The notes under the pieces were generated by a model that was given only the letters and a program-made list of their open reading frames with translations, was not told the DNA's origin and did no database searches. From NCBI GenBank assembly GCA_032988165.1, contig JANTQF010000110.1, positions 41,206 to 105,205 of the forward strand: a DNA stretch of 64,000 nt, read 5' to 3'. Position numbers and translations under genes: made by a program. Positions 42,813 through 54,281 of the stretch are shown here, in pieces; within the stretch, counting starts at the first letter, position 1, and each line of letters begins with the position of its first letter. Source of the stretch: Emmonsiellopsis sp. PD_33 (taxonomy: Eukaryota > Ascomycota > Eurotiomycetes > Onygenales > Ajellomycetaceae).

Positions 42813-43638
42813 TTATTGTGGGTAGATGAGCTTAAAGATATCGTTGTAGACATAGTAGCCTGATGCGTCACGACGGAGGTGGAAGACTTGGGTATAGTTC
42901 ATGGGCTTTTGTTCTTCATCGACCTACGATTCCGGGAATAAACGATTAGCGGTGGGAGTAGGATATGGAGGCTGCTATATCTAACTGAGGCTTACCATCA
43001 GCGCACCAGTCACAAGGACAACGACTCCTCCCTCTTCCGTGGGCTGTGCATCAACGGTAGCACACTGGTGCACGACTTTTTGAAATGGCAATTCCTATTT
43101 TCGAGAGTTAATATCCAAACTGGAAAGTAACGATGGTTCAAGCTGGAAGCGGCTAGACACTCACCACAAGTTGCTTGGTGATCGCTGGAGCGCCTTGGAT
43201 GGAGTTGGTCTCAAAGGTCAACATCGAATTCGGGCGCTGTCAAATACTCCCATTAGCCTCTCCCAACGCATATCTTTATCCAACGGATACCGGTCCGTAC
43301 ATAAAGGGCCTCAAGCTTGGTTCTATCCGCATCGAAAGTGCCGTAATAGACTTTGACGAACTCCTCTGCGCAATCGAAAGTCTGTCAGTTAGGGATACTG
43401 ATATCGTCCCACTCTCCTCCCTCGAACAATTCGTTCCGGATGGCGAGGTAGATATAGCTCTGACATACGTGCAATGTTCTGGTAGTCTGGTAAAGAGAGA
43501 TAGTCAGCGATATGTTTCCCGGGTTGGCTTGGAGGACTGTCGCGAGGCAATGGGTGCTGCCCCTCAAGGGGGTTGGCTGATCGTGCGCGGGACGAATGGA
43601 ACAACCATAGCTACAGTGCAGGATAACTCACCCCCCAT
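42813..43638 (-). CDS. NTF2: Nuclear transport factor 2
   Basis: Six exons: 43638-43632 (7 nt), 43486-43469 (18 nt), 43365-43301, 43236-43165, 43094-42996 and 42923-42813, 123 aa. No single frame reveals it; it was assembled from GT..AG signals. The result reads MGDYQNIAQEFVKVYYGTFD at the start, then RPNSMLTFETNSIQG, LPFQKVVHQCATVDAQPT, VLVTGALMVDEEQ and NYTQVFHLRRDASGYYVYND, a complete NTF2 fold. Ntf2 carries Ran-GDP through nuclear pores into the nucleus. The conserved acidic residues of the Ran-binding cavity region (VDEEQ) are present. Two of its exons are exceptionally small (see findings). Confidence 0.95.
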
Positions 43639-44058
43639 TTTGAATAGTATTGATCTGGATGCCTCTTTTAAAAAAAGAAAACCTGGCACGTCTATCTGAT
43701 CGAATGTCTGAGAACGATGATGGTTGAGATTCACAGCCGGGAATAGAGTTGTGGTGGGGTCCTAGGTGGGGGAAATATTTTGCACTCAAGCGAAAACAAA
43801 CAGGGCAGAAAAGGGATTAGCTCAGCGCCAGGTAACCATGATCTCTCCTCAACGCAGCCTAAAATGGGGTTCTTAATCTTTTTGGAAAAGGGGAATATCT
43901 CATTATAAATCAGATATAATATACATGGGAGAAGATGGGATGGAAGCCTGAAGAAGAATCCATTGGGTATCAATCGCTACACCGCTTTTGAAATAATAGG
44001 CCAGATGCTGCTAGAAGAAATGAAGGAGGGGAAATGACAATGGCCCAATATCTGGACG
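43639..44058. other. NTF2 promoter region
   Basis: This 420-bp interval lies between the SR140-like stop and the NTF2 start, both genes on the minus strand. The NTF2 promoter must lie here. No other element is recognised. Confidence 0.5.
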
Positions 44059-46539
44059 TCAGTCAGAATCGGAATCAGCAAACATATCCTCTGCCTTTGG
44101 TCGACGGCGCCTAGGGGGTAATTGGGGGTCCGTCTCAGGTTTCTGGGCGGTTCCAGGGTTGTCGTGTGATGCGGACGTAGATTCTGCCCCGAGAGCTTGA
44201 GTTTCCCCCTCATCTGCACTCTCCTCCCCAATTGGCTTACCATCCATATCCTCCATATCACTATCTTCCATTGGGACGCCATCGATATCATCCATTGGCT
44301 CTCCGTCAATATCCTCATCATCAGCCAGAGGCACACCGTCGGTATCCACGTCCATTCTTTCGCCTTCCGGAGCTTCTCCGGCATTGGTCGTATCGACAAT
44401 GGCGTTGCTATCTTCTTCCACTGTCTTCCATCTACTCTTTCCCTTGGTGCCAAACGCACTAGCTGCCTTCTCTGCTTCCGCGCGCCGTTGTTCTTCGAGC
44501 TTTTCTTTTTCTGTAAGAGGCGGCTTTTCAAAGACCTGGACGAAATGTTCTTGGCTCGATTGCGGGAAAACACACCACCCTTCCCACAGACTTAGAAGAC
44601 TACCAATACTTCGTCTCCATTTTTCAATCTTCAGTCGACCCCACCCTAGCTCTTTTTCCAGGCGACCAAGGTGCTCGAAGATCTTATGGGATTTTAGCGC
44701 AGATTCGAACAGTTGCCGGTATCTCCAGGCATGCCGGACACCACTTGTAGATGACGACGAAAGTATGTCAGAGATAAGGTAAAGGCCAACAAGTTTAGCG
44801 GCGGAAGTATCCAACTTCTCCTTGGGTAATGTTCTCGTAGACTGGCCACCCTGATTTTCCGGCTCGACAGAGTTGACATCATCGCCCTCATCGGGTTTCC
44901 CACCACGAAGCTCAGTTTCGTTCCGTTGGCGTTCCGGATTGGCGTTGCTAAACGCGAGTGGGCTAGTAACGTTTGAGACTATCATATCCACAACTTCATC
45001 GGCTCCCTTCCCGGCATGGTCAATTGCAAAAGACGTCACGCGAGCGACGTCACCCCTTCTCAGCTTCGAATTCGAGGTTGGGAGTTTAGCAAGCAAATGA
45101 GCCAACTTCGCTTTTTGAAGCGGGTTCAAGTGGCCAATACCATCGCTATTGCCGTCCGCTGGAGCCCCATCAAGGCGTCTGTCATCTTCCCTGTCCGAGT
45201 CATCCTCCTCTGAGGAATCGTAATCTTGATCAGAAACGAACTCATCCATTTTTGTGACGTATTCAAATTGCAATTGCTTTTCTGGGGCGAGCCAAACCGG
45301 CCCGCTCTCGAATACGGGGGTGGGCGTAGGTCTAATTCGAGAGTGCGTCTGCCTCCTTGTGCCCGTCAAAATATCCCATAGTTTCCATCTATACCATATC
45401 CCACCAGGGCTTCTTGAATCCCATATCCACGCCCACTTTTCATCTTTCTGGACCTCCGCTCTGCTCATCAGAAGAGCCTCGAATTCAGGGCCATAGGTTA
45501 ACAGGTTTTCCAAGGTTTTGTGGATGAGTTTTAGCTGCTTCAGATCTGAGGGAGGCTTGACCTCTACTTGAAGATTAGAAGGGCCTCTCCCGCCGTAGCC
45601 CGGCCCATACGACGAGGGGGGCGCAAATCCTCCGCGGTGAGGCGGTCCACCGCGACCAAAATGACCCGGCGGGCCTTGCACCACGGGCCGAGCACCAAAA
45701 GGCTGAGAAGTTGAAGACGCCAGTCCACTTGTAACTGGAATGGCGGAATTGATAGCAGCCGAGGAGAGATGTCTTGATATAGAGAGATAGTAGCCCCACC
45801 CAAGGTATTTATTCTGTAAAGAGCTAACCACCGTATCCATATCTGTCGCGGCGGTCTCCTTCGCCAAAGTCACGATAGCGGACCATATCCTTCGTTCCCC
45901 ACCTCCTTGTGAAGCAGGCGGGAGGATTTTAACGGCATCGACAACGAGCAAGGATGGTATAAGCGCTTTTATAACCGCCGGAGAAGTTCCAGGGGGCAAC
46001 GATGAGAGATGAAGTGTAGGTTTGGCGGCGGCTCTTTCCGCCTCCTTCTTGTCCGCAGCTTTGTCCTCCTCGTCATCTGATGTTTGGAATGCGGTGGCCG
46101 CATCAAAGTGGCTCGAGGGATGACTCTCAAAGCCAAAAATACCCTGGGCGGAGTCTCTATCTTTTTGCGACGATTGTAGAGCTTCAAACGGCCGTTTTCT
46201 CGAAGGGAAGGGATGTGGTGGACCCAGACTGCCAGGTCCAGAGTTCCTCATTGTGCTCGTCGTAAAGTGTCGTTTCGAAGGGCCACCAGGACCGCCGGAG
46301 GCTGCACTTCCAAAACCAAATGCTCCCTGCCTCCCGCCGCCACCGGGGCGCGTAGACGTATCTCCTTCATTGTCAAATGATTTCACAAAGTCCTCGTAGA
46401 CCGCTTCTGTCTCGGCCTTTTCTCTGGCGCGTTTGGCTTCGGCCTCCGCTTTTTGGCGCTCGAAGAGGGACTTTTTCGTTGGGGCGGCGAGCTTCGACGA
46501 CAGGTCAGGAAAACCCTTTATTTTGGAGTCTTCCGGCAT
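44059..46539 (-). CDS. SR140/U2SURP-like splicing factor
   Basis: Intronless, 826 aa from the ATG at 46539 (MPEDSKIKGFPDLSSKLAAP); the frame is open 32 codons further upstream, but this start suits the family and leaves a normal promoter gap. Order: a charged helical N-terminus with a Gly-rich linker, an RRM-like domain (about 174-260), a Gly/Pro-rich linker, a SURP module (about 335-392, IHKTLENLLTYGPEFEALLM) and a CID-like helical domain (about 471-660, LVGLYLISDILSSS and WGRLKIEKWRRSI). It ends in an acidic tail and RRRRPKAEDMFADSDSD. This RRM-SURP-CID plan is that of the U2 snRNP-associated protein SR140/U2SURP, which acts in the spliceosome. It shares a 287-bp divergent promoter with the next gene. 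Confidence 0.87.
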   Translation of the reverse strand: MPEDSKIKGFPDLSSKLAAPTKKSLFERQKAEAEAKRAREKAETEAVYEDFVKSFDNEGDTSTRPGGGGRQGAFGFGSAASGGPGGPSKRHFTTSTMRNSGPGSLGPPHPFPSRKRPFEALQSSQKDRDSAQGIFGFESHPSSHFDAATAFQTSDDEEDKAADKKEAERAAAKPTLHLSSLPPGTSPAVIKALIPSLLVVDAVKILPPASQGGGERRIWSAIVTLAKETAATDMDTVVSSLQNKYLGWGYYLSISRHLSSAAINSAIPVTSGLASSTSQPFGARPVVQGPPGHFGRGGPPHRGGFAPPSSYGPGYGGRGPSNLQVEVKPPSDLKQLKLIHKTLENLLTYGPEFEALLMSRAEVQKDEKWAWIWDSRSPGGIWYRWKLWDILTGTRRQTHSRIRPTPTPVFESGPVWLAPEKQLQFEYVTKMDEFVSDQDYDSSEEDDSDREDDRRLDGAPADGNSDGIGHLNPLQKAKLAHLLAKLPTSNSKLRRGDVARVTSFAIDHAGKGADEVVDMIVSNVTSPLAFSNANPERQRNETELRGGKPDEGDDVNSVEPENQGGQSTRTLPKEKLDTSAAKLVGLYLISDILSSSSTSGVRHAWRYRQLFESALKSHKIFEHLGRLEKELGWGRLKIEKWRRSIGSLLSLWEGWCVFPQSSQEHFVQVFEKPPLTEKEKLEEQRRAEAEKAASAFGTKGKSRWKTVEEDSNAIVDTTNAGEAPEGERMDVDTDGVPLADDEDIDGEPMDDIDGVPMEDSDMEDMDGKPIGEESADEGETQALGAESTSASHDNPGTAQKPETDPQLPPRRRRPKAEDMFADSDSD

Positions 46540-46826
46540 TTTCGTAGTGCGGCCAGGCAGCGTATTCAGGGTGGTAAGACCTTCGCGCCGTTCATAGCTT
46601 TTGCGGTTTGGAGGAGGTTCGCGGTGGCAGCTCAAGCTCGCAGTTCACCTGAAGGTCGGCTCGGGTTGCCTGTTTTGGGCCGAGCTTGAACGCCTCAATA
46701 TTTAAGCCTCATCCTATCCGTACAGCCAACAACCAACAACATGGGAATCCGTGTATATTGATGGCAAGATTCAAAGTCTCAAACTGATCCTTCCTCCGAG
46801 CTTTTTGAATTGTTGAAAGATCGAAA

Positions 46827-48040
46827 ATGCCGACCCACGCCCAGATCCAGGCTTTACTGCGTTTCCTCACGCAAGACTCTAAACTTCCCCTAGCTACTGC
46901 AATGACAACGGTGAACTCGCTCATCAAGGCAGATCTTACCACGTACGCGAGGCGCACAAGTTCCATTTTATAGGTTCTTTGCATTGATGATAATAACCGC
47001 TAACCGATTCTAGCCCTGACAAAATACTGGAAAAGGACCTTAAAACGCTTCAAACAATTTTGGGCGAACAGAAAACCCCGAAGCAGATTCTAAATGCTGC
47101 CCGGAGAGTCACCAAGAAGCGTGCCCTCGATGGGGATTCCGCGGGATCGCCGACCAAGAAATCTAGGAAAACTGATATAAGTTCTGAGTCTTCCCCTGCT
47201 CAGCTGGAAGCGGCATTGGCTCTTCCAATATCTTCAAACCTGGACGACATAGCTAGAACTGTTCTATTCACAAACAGAGCACCCCTTGTCTTGGCATTTG
47301 CAGTGGTGGTGTTAAAATATACCATGCCTGAGCAGCCCCTATCTAGCAGATTAAGCCTGGCTCAGGCAGTCGTCAGCGCCAATAGCCGTACCAAAGCAAC
47401 CAGCCTTGGAATCGAGACGGGGAAGAGTGCAGAAGACGAGGGATGGGGACGTGGACAGCCGACGGCGAAGGTGCTTGGAAGGGAGATCAGTGTCTTAAAA
47501 AGACACGGATACAACTTGACAGAGGAAATCCCCGAAGAAAAGTCTACCACTACTTCTTACATAAACGCCCCAAAGACGGAGGAAGATACAAATACTACCT
47601 CGAAAAACTCGGACGAACAGCCAGCACTATGGGGTCTGGACCTCGAATCCATAAGACAATTAGACGATAAAGCCTCCGGTCCTCGTCACACTGTCAATCC
47701 AACCCTTCCAATCCACAGGCCGGAACCCGCACGGGATTACTTGTTAAAATCATTCGCCCCTCAACAGCCCACTGGCTCCAGCCTTGTTAATGAGGCAAAG
47801 AAAAAGAAGAAACCCTCAATGTCAGCAGCTGAGAAAGAAGCGGCCCTTGGTCTTCTGCTAGGCGCGATCGATCTTCTCTGCAAATCGTGGGCATCTGTGC
47901 TCAGCAAGGATGTACTGGATCGACGCGCATGGTCCTGGTATGTAACCGTTCGACCAGATGTGCAAACTGGTGTTGGTGGCTGGGGGCAAAGGGGGCTAGT
48001 TCACTTATCAAAAATCCTCGACTTGAGACGAAAGGCTTAA
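46827..48040 (+). CDS. Conserved hypothetical protein
   Basis: Exons 46827-46942 and 47014-48040, 380 aa; the GTACGC..CTAG intron splits a Thr codon in KADLTTPDKILEKDLK. The N-terminal ~90 residues are helical (MPTHAQIQALLRFLTQDSKL), then comes a basic patch (TKKRALDGDSAGSPTKKSRK) that could be a nuclear signal. Further conserved-looking helices follow (RTVLFTNRAPLVLAFAVVVL near 150). The C-terminus WYVTVRPDVQTGVGGWGQRG with a Lys run before it is also distinctive. I recognise no catalytic motif and assign no function. It is divergent from the splicing-factor gene. Confidence 0.78.
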
Positions 48041-51000
48041 GAGTTCGTCCAAGTTCGAAACCAAAAATGATTACTTACCCTATGCTACACACGACATGGG
48101 CCATGCCAAATCCGATATGCACGAAGTCCATCACATACATGTTGTTTCTGATGTCCATTTTAACCAACGAAGCTCCGTCCCGTCTCCGTCTTTCTTACCC
48201 CAACTTCCAACTTTTTTCTTGTGGAATTAAATCCCATTTCTATACTCATATAGACCCTTAAACAGGTCAAGTACCACTAGATTTAAAGAATTCCTAAGAC
48301 GGCGGACTTGCGTTGTTTATCATTCGGCCCGGCCAGGCAATCGGCGTGGCCCGTCAAACCCCTGCCCTTCTGCTCCCGATTCGGCCACATCCGACTTTGA
48401 TATGCTCTCGGCCCAAGAGTCTGTGATCCACATAACGAGAAAAAGATAACAAGACCAAAAATTGAGCTTCGATTATGAGTCATGACCGCACATCTGTCCA
48501 TCCACAGGCCATAACCCTAATTAACTATTTGTCCTACAGTAACCAGTTGGATTTCTTCGATACCCTGTCATCCATCATAGCTGCTACTGAGTATATACAC
48601 CTATTTCTATTTCCGCAGAGGGAAAAAAAAAATATTACCCACTCATAATTCTCATGTAACATCTTAATAGAATAAACCGTTGTGCCGTTGTGCCTTTCCT
48701 CCATACACACATATAACCCCCTCTCTATCATATACAGAACAAACGAAACAGCTATTATTATAACACACGGCTATTATACCTACCTACCTACATACATACA
48801 TGCATACACACACTGCACATACCACACACCATGCATTATGCATCATGCATGTGTCTACTGATAACAATACCACCATTGACCCGCCCATGGGAACTGTTAA
48901 CTATTGGCAGCAAGGGAGCACGCGACAGGTCGCGGAAAAAAGAGAAATAAAAACTCGATAACCACAAACCCTAATCTCAGCAAAAACATGGATGAAAAAA
49001 AATGCTTTGTAAACCTATTTTATTTTATTTTATTGTTTATTTCTGTTTCTTTCTAGAAAGACCGTCTTATCTTCTATATAGAATAGACTTAAAGAGATGG
49101 TTTTGTCCGCCCCCTCCCCACCCCCCCCCTTTTTTTTTACCCCTCCTCTGTTGAAAAAAGGGGATTGGGAATATTTTGTGCCCCTGTTGTGTTAAACGGC
49201 AATGCGTGCATTGTGCATGGATAACATAACTGACACCTTATCAGTCCAGCTCCTGTAAAGCCGTTCTTATGAGTATTATGGATAGGTAACTACTAGTAGG
49301 GCGGTAACTAAGTGAAGGAAGAAATATAATTATTATATAGTACTTTCGGCATTTGGTTTGAAACCCGTGAGCTAAGTTAATGAGATGGATGCGTTGACCC
49401 ATGGCATCCATGCATCATAATGTCGTGGATGTATGTAACTATATTGAAGACAGGTGAAAATCTACCAGCAAGATGGACACTTCATTATGGAACTACATAC
49501 TAAACTAGTAACTTTACCCCCGCCTTCGAGATGTGACGATCACCCAGATAAAATAGAGAAAAGATCCGCCTCCTCCAAATAAAACCCCATATGACAATCT
49601 GGCCTCTCCATATTATTATTTTATCCCTTCCTGGTTCGTGATGATCGCATGTATGGTCGATCGGTGGGGCAGAAACTGTCATTCGAGTTCCTGGATGGAA
49701 GGGCTTGGCAGCAGACACTGACGATGAAAACCGTGGATCTTTTTTTTTATATTATGGGCTGTTGAACCTGTCACCCAGTTGGCTATGTTAAAGGTAAATA
49801 ATCAAAGAGGAGATCGACAGCGGAGAAACCTGAGGGAAGTGAAAATCAAATGCTAGAGTTGGTTAGACTTAATTATCATTGATTGTGCCCTGGGTTTTCT
49901 CGAACCTGGCCCTGTTGTTGTGTCTGTACTACTATTTAAGGTGGAAGGTGTGGGGACAGCTACAAAAACATAATAATTTTTTATCTTTGCTGCTCATTGT
50001 TAATTATTACTGAACCGGGTAACGGCATTTAGTCTTCGGCGAGGAATTCATTTCGGCCGGGGTTCCAGTGCATCTTCTCAATACCGGCGCGAAATGCGTG
50101 CGGATGGTGTGAGTCGAGGTATGTATACATTGCGGAACAACGGTACATCTTCTGCCCCTCATTCCAGTCTTGTCTGGCTTTCGCTCTGTGCTCTACGTAC
50201 ATGGGGCAATGGGGATCAAGAGGAACTGGCAGTTCTGTTTATTGGGTGGCTGATGCCATCTGTTGGGCTGGGGGGGGGGGTAAGGTTCTGGGTTGGCATT
50301 AGTCTAATCTTCGAATTATCGAACAACTGATGACATTTCTTCGTGTTTCATCAAATCATGAGGAATGTTTTGGAAAGCGGGGAGGAAGGATGTTAGCCTC
50401 TTCACAAGGCAAAAACATCATGTTCAGCTGAGCGCCAAATGCCAGCTCGCCTGCATGATGTGGGCTAGGTGTGGGCGGGGACCTTGAATGCGACGATATC
50501 AACTGCCAGCCTCGTTGATGACCTGATACCGAGGAATTTACTGCTTCGAGGATGTTTGGGTTGTTTTTGGCATGTATCGAGGTAAATATATTGACGGTGT
50601 TTGGGCCGCCAATTCAAAATCCGGCCAACCTTGCCGTGAAACTGAGTCCAAGATGTCATTCTCGGAGTCGGAGAAGAGAGCAGGAACAGTGCGGGCCAAA
50701 CTTGTCTTCTCCTTGGAGATACCAGGACTCGACCTTTTCTATATGCGGGAAACATGCGATACCACTGGTTGTTTTCGCCGTTGTCGATGCCGGTGGTGCA
50801 CTCGCTTGTCCTTGAGGCTTGAAATAGACTCTGCGGGGGATTCTCCGCGGCGAGGAGGCGACCAGGGCCAAGAGGTGTGTGACTGCACAAGATCCAACTG
50901 GTTGGTTTGAACGAAGAGCGGGGATGGGTTAATATCAAATTCTCAAACAGCGAGCACTTCGGGGCTAGTGGTGCTGGGCTCTCGGAATAAGGATGCCACC

Positions 51001-52039
51001 GCACCCTGTCAAGTTTCAGCACCAGACAACTGGAGGCGGTAAGCTGTAGTCGAGTATACTGTATCGCACACAACGACCCGGCGGACTGTGTGATGTGAAT
51101 ATTCCACTCCCTCCAGATGCTGAGATGAGACTGCATGCATGTCGAAACAAGGAGGAGAGGTGACACCGCTTAGTCAGATAGCGTGTTTTGTGTAATGTTA
51201 CGGTATGACAGCCACAGGCCCACAGACTGCTGCTGTATCCAGCGTATTGCAGTACCAGCCCGCCGCCGAAGCACGATAAATACAGCAGCAATTCCCCCCG
51301 ACAAGAACCCTGGGATTCCTTTATATTGCTGCTGGTGACTATGCGACGATGCTATTATGCTATTATGTGCACGCTGCGGGAACGTTCAAAGCGCTGGTTT
51401 CTTGTTTCTTTGTGCAGCCCAGGGCATCCGCGGATTTGCCAACAAACCCGACCATTGGATGCTCCTATTGATTGGGTTTATTATTACTTTAGGGTCACGG
51501 TCCGCGGTTAAGGATCGTTGGTACGCTGATGGTACCTGGCCGGCGCTGGTGCTGTGGCACCCCCATTTTTGCTGGACAATTGCCACGCTGCAAAAAATCG
51601 TAGAAATATAGCAAAAAACACGATAAATGTAGACAGAGAAGAGCATCGTGCTGCTGCCCGCCAACCCACCGTAGAAGCCAGAGTGCCGCCGCCAGTCGCC
51701 GCGCAACCAGGCGGGTTGGGCGCTGGGCGGGCGGGCATGTCACGGCGCGGCGGGAGGCTCTGACAGGCGCAACCGAGCTAGGCCTAGTTCGTGAATCCTG
51801 TCGTCCAGCGCTCCTCTTCACCCTCCAACCTCACCACCAGCCAACCGCCGCCCTCTCGCTGCTCCCCCCATCCCATCCCATCGCCAATCTCTCTATCCCT
51901 CGTTTCTCGCGGTCTTCTTCCCCGTCCTGTCCGTCCACCTCCCTCGCGTGTCTGCGCTGTCTGCTCTGCCAGTTTGCGTGTGGTGTTCTGTGGTACATCC
52001 AGGAGGGGATCGCTTCCCCAAGCGGGCAGTGCACTCACC
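48041..52039. other. 4-kb gene-free spacer
   Basis: The longest empty interval of the window. 48041-50000 is AT-rich with microsatellite-like CTAC/CATA repeats near 48778-48815 and poly-T/poly-C runs near 49110-49140. 50460-51800 is less AT-rich and has many short frames on both strands, none with a recognisable domain. The last ~250 bases (51790-52039) are pyrimidine-rich leader of the next gene. A long non-coding transcript or a very long 5' regulatory region would fit; neither can be shown. Confidence 0.5.
48778..48815 (+). repeat. CTAC/CATA-type tetranucleotide repeat
   Basis: Tandem CTAC units pass into CATA units and a short CA run, in the 4-kb spacer. Confidence 0.75.
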
Positions 52040-54281
52040 ATGTCTGGGCGTGCACTATCTCCATCGCCCGAAGAAATTCATGACCGCTCGGGTTTGCCTC
52101 GCCGTCAACGGCCCTCTATCTCAACCCCTTCTGCTGACGGCGTCTCCGCTGAGCCTTCTCCCATCACCGATGTCTTCAGCGATGAATTTTCTCTCGAGCC
52201 CTTAGATTCCTTCGATGTCAACCAGGACGACTCCGTCTCGACCCGCGCCATCCACAACGGTCAACACCCCTCAAGTCCATCGCCCACTGCCCACGAGAAT
52301 GGTCCCTACTCCCATCTAAGTCCCTTTCGAGACCCCGTGGAATCGGACGAAGAGGAAATGTCAAAACCGGCGGATTCTCCTCCCAAATCCGTCCTGAACA
52401 ATGCTGTCAGCAATGCTGCTTCAACATCCGTCACCCGCAACCCTTCGTCCGCCTCTTCCACTCAAGCCGCTTCTTCCGTGGCCCATCGAAGCCTCAGTAC
52501 CTCCTCACGATTCTCGATACCCCGTGCCCTAAGCCCATACACCGGCCAGACCGGACCCAGCCATCCATATGCCATGTACCCTCAAGGCATTGGTCTGGGT
52601 CGATCTCCGTCTGACTCGTCAACGTCCACAGTACGCCCCGTAGAGCGACATCACATCGACCCAATGCCACCCCAGCACCCGTATGCTATGTACCCTCAGA
52701 ATACTGTCCCAGAGGAGGAGGATGTGGACCTCCAACAGCATTCCCCAATACCCGTCGGCTTCCCTGGGCGTGATCAGGCATTCCTTACCCAACCACGCCA
52801 AACGCCCGACGAAGTTGGAGACATTGTTGGTCTTGATGGTCACGCTGAACAATTACCACCTTACTCAAGATACCCAGATGGGTTACCTCAGAAATACGGA
52901 GCACACGAGATTACCCCTACGCCCAGTCAAGAATTGCCGGCTGGAGCGCCAATATCTCCAGACTCAGGAGTATCGTCTCGGACGCTATTGGATGAAAACG
53001 GGCCTGTACCATCAGTCGTTGCCCCGGAACAACCCCGAGGGGATGACCCAAGTGGCAGTACTAAAGAAAGGCTGTCGGAAAAAGGAAAGAAAAGAGTATG
53101 CTGTGGGCTTCAGATCTGGACTATTATCCTAATCGCTATTGTCGTTTTAATTGGAACGGTAATTGGTGGTGTAATCGGCGGAGTTCTCGGAAACCAGCGA
53201 GGAGAGAAAGCAGGCGGAGCAAGTGCCAGTTCTGCCCTGGTCGGTTCACGGTAAGAAGCGATTTATTTGTTAAGCCTATAAAACCTAGCAAAAGCTAACG
53301 GTCATTTACAGACCTACGTCAGTTTTCGTGACTGTCACCCCAACCACATCAATGTTGGATGCTGCCCATCTAACAACCACCCCTTCGCTTCTCCCAATTC
53401 CTACGGGCTCCTTTAATATTGCCGCGAAAAAATTAGCGAAGGCATCTAACGATTGCGTGACGAATGAGAGTCGCGCAGAATCATGGGGTTGCATGGATAT
53501 GGGTGCAATTCCATTTGAGCTTACCAAGAATCAAGATGGATCAAGAAGTATTAAACTTGAATCCTACAAACAAGATGGATGGTTTCTTTACGGCCCCCAG
53601 CTCCCGGTCCTGGAGGAAACAACTTTCGACCTCGAATTGATGATGGACAAAACTAGCCCCTCCCTAGGGCCAGCTCTATTCTTTTTCACCGCATTCGATA
53701 AACTAGTAATCGTCCACGAGAATGATTTCCCTCCCGACACATTGACCCAGCCAATCAACGGGGACGAACTCCGGCGAAGGGAGAATCCAACTCGGAAGCT
53801 CACATCCGAAGCCGGTGATAAGCCTTACTTTTGTTGGTGGAACAGTACTTACTTGGAACTCTTCATTTATGTCAACGAACGAGTATCCCCAACAACAATA
53901 ACTGGGTCAACCTACGAAACTCCCCAGGTATCTACGACATTCAAAACTTCTGCCACACCCGCGCTCGACATGCGAGACCTGCGAACAGATTATGAAACCC
54001 TACTACGTGGTGTCTCGTGGCGTGAACCATACGGTCGGACGATAAAGCTGGAAGAAAAGAGGTCCTCTTTGGATGGCTCGCCGCCATACTGCGAGCAGAT
54101 GCAGGTTATGGATGATGGCAGTATATCCGGCCCAATCCGATCCCGGATACCCATAGGCGAGACTGAGACTACACTCTCCAGCAAGCGCGACGTCATCCCA
54201 TTAAGTTTGAATAAGCGATCGTCTAAGCGAGATCACGACGAAGACGATTCGAAATGTCTCTGTCAATGGATCAACGACTAG
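52040..54281 (+). CDS. Single-pass membrane protein with conserved extracellular-type domain
   Basis: Exons 52040-53250 and 53312-54281, 726 aa; GTAAGA..ACAG splits an Arg codon. The frame is open 83 codons upstream, but the first ATG is at 52040 (MSGRALSPSPEEIHDRSGLP). The first ~350 residues are Ser/Pro-rich and look disordered, with two copies of HPYAMYPQ. One membrane segment (about 357-384, IWTIILIAIVVLIGTVIGG) with GxxxG-like spacing follows a KKR-CC motif, so the N-terminal half is probably cytosolic and the Cys pair may be palmitoylated. The C-terminal half has scattered Cys and Trp residues (NDCVTNESRAESWGCMD, KPYFCWWNSTYLELFIYV) and looks like a folded, conserved fungal domain of unknown function. 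No catalytic motif is seen. Confidence 0.82.

Noticed and set aside
46540..46635. Earlier in-frame start for the SR140-like protein
   Set aside because: It would add 32 residues without clear character and shorten the divergent promoter to under 200 bp; the MPEDSKIKGF start is more plausible.
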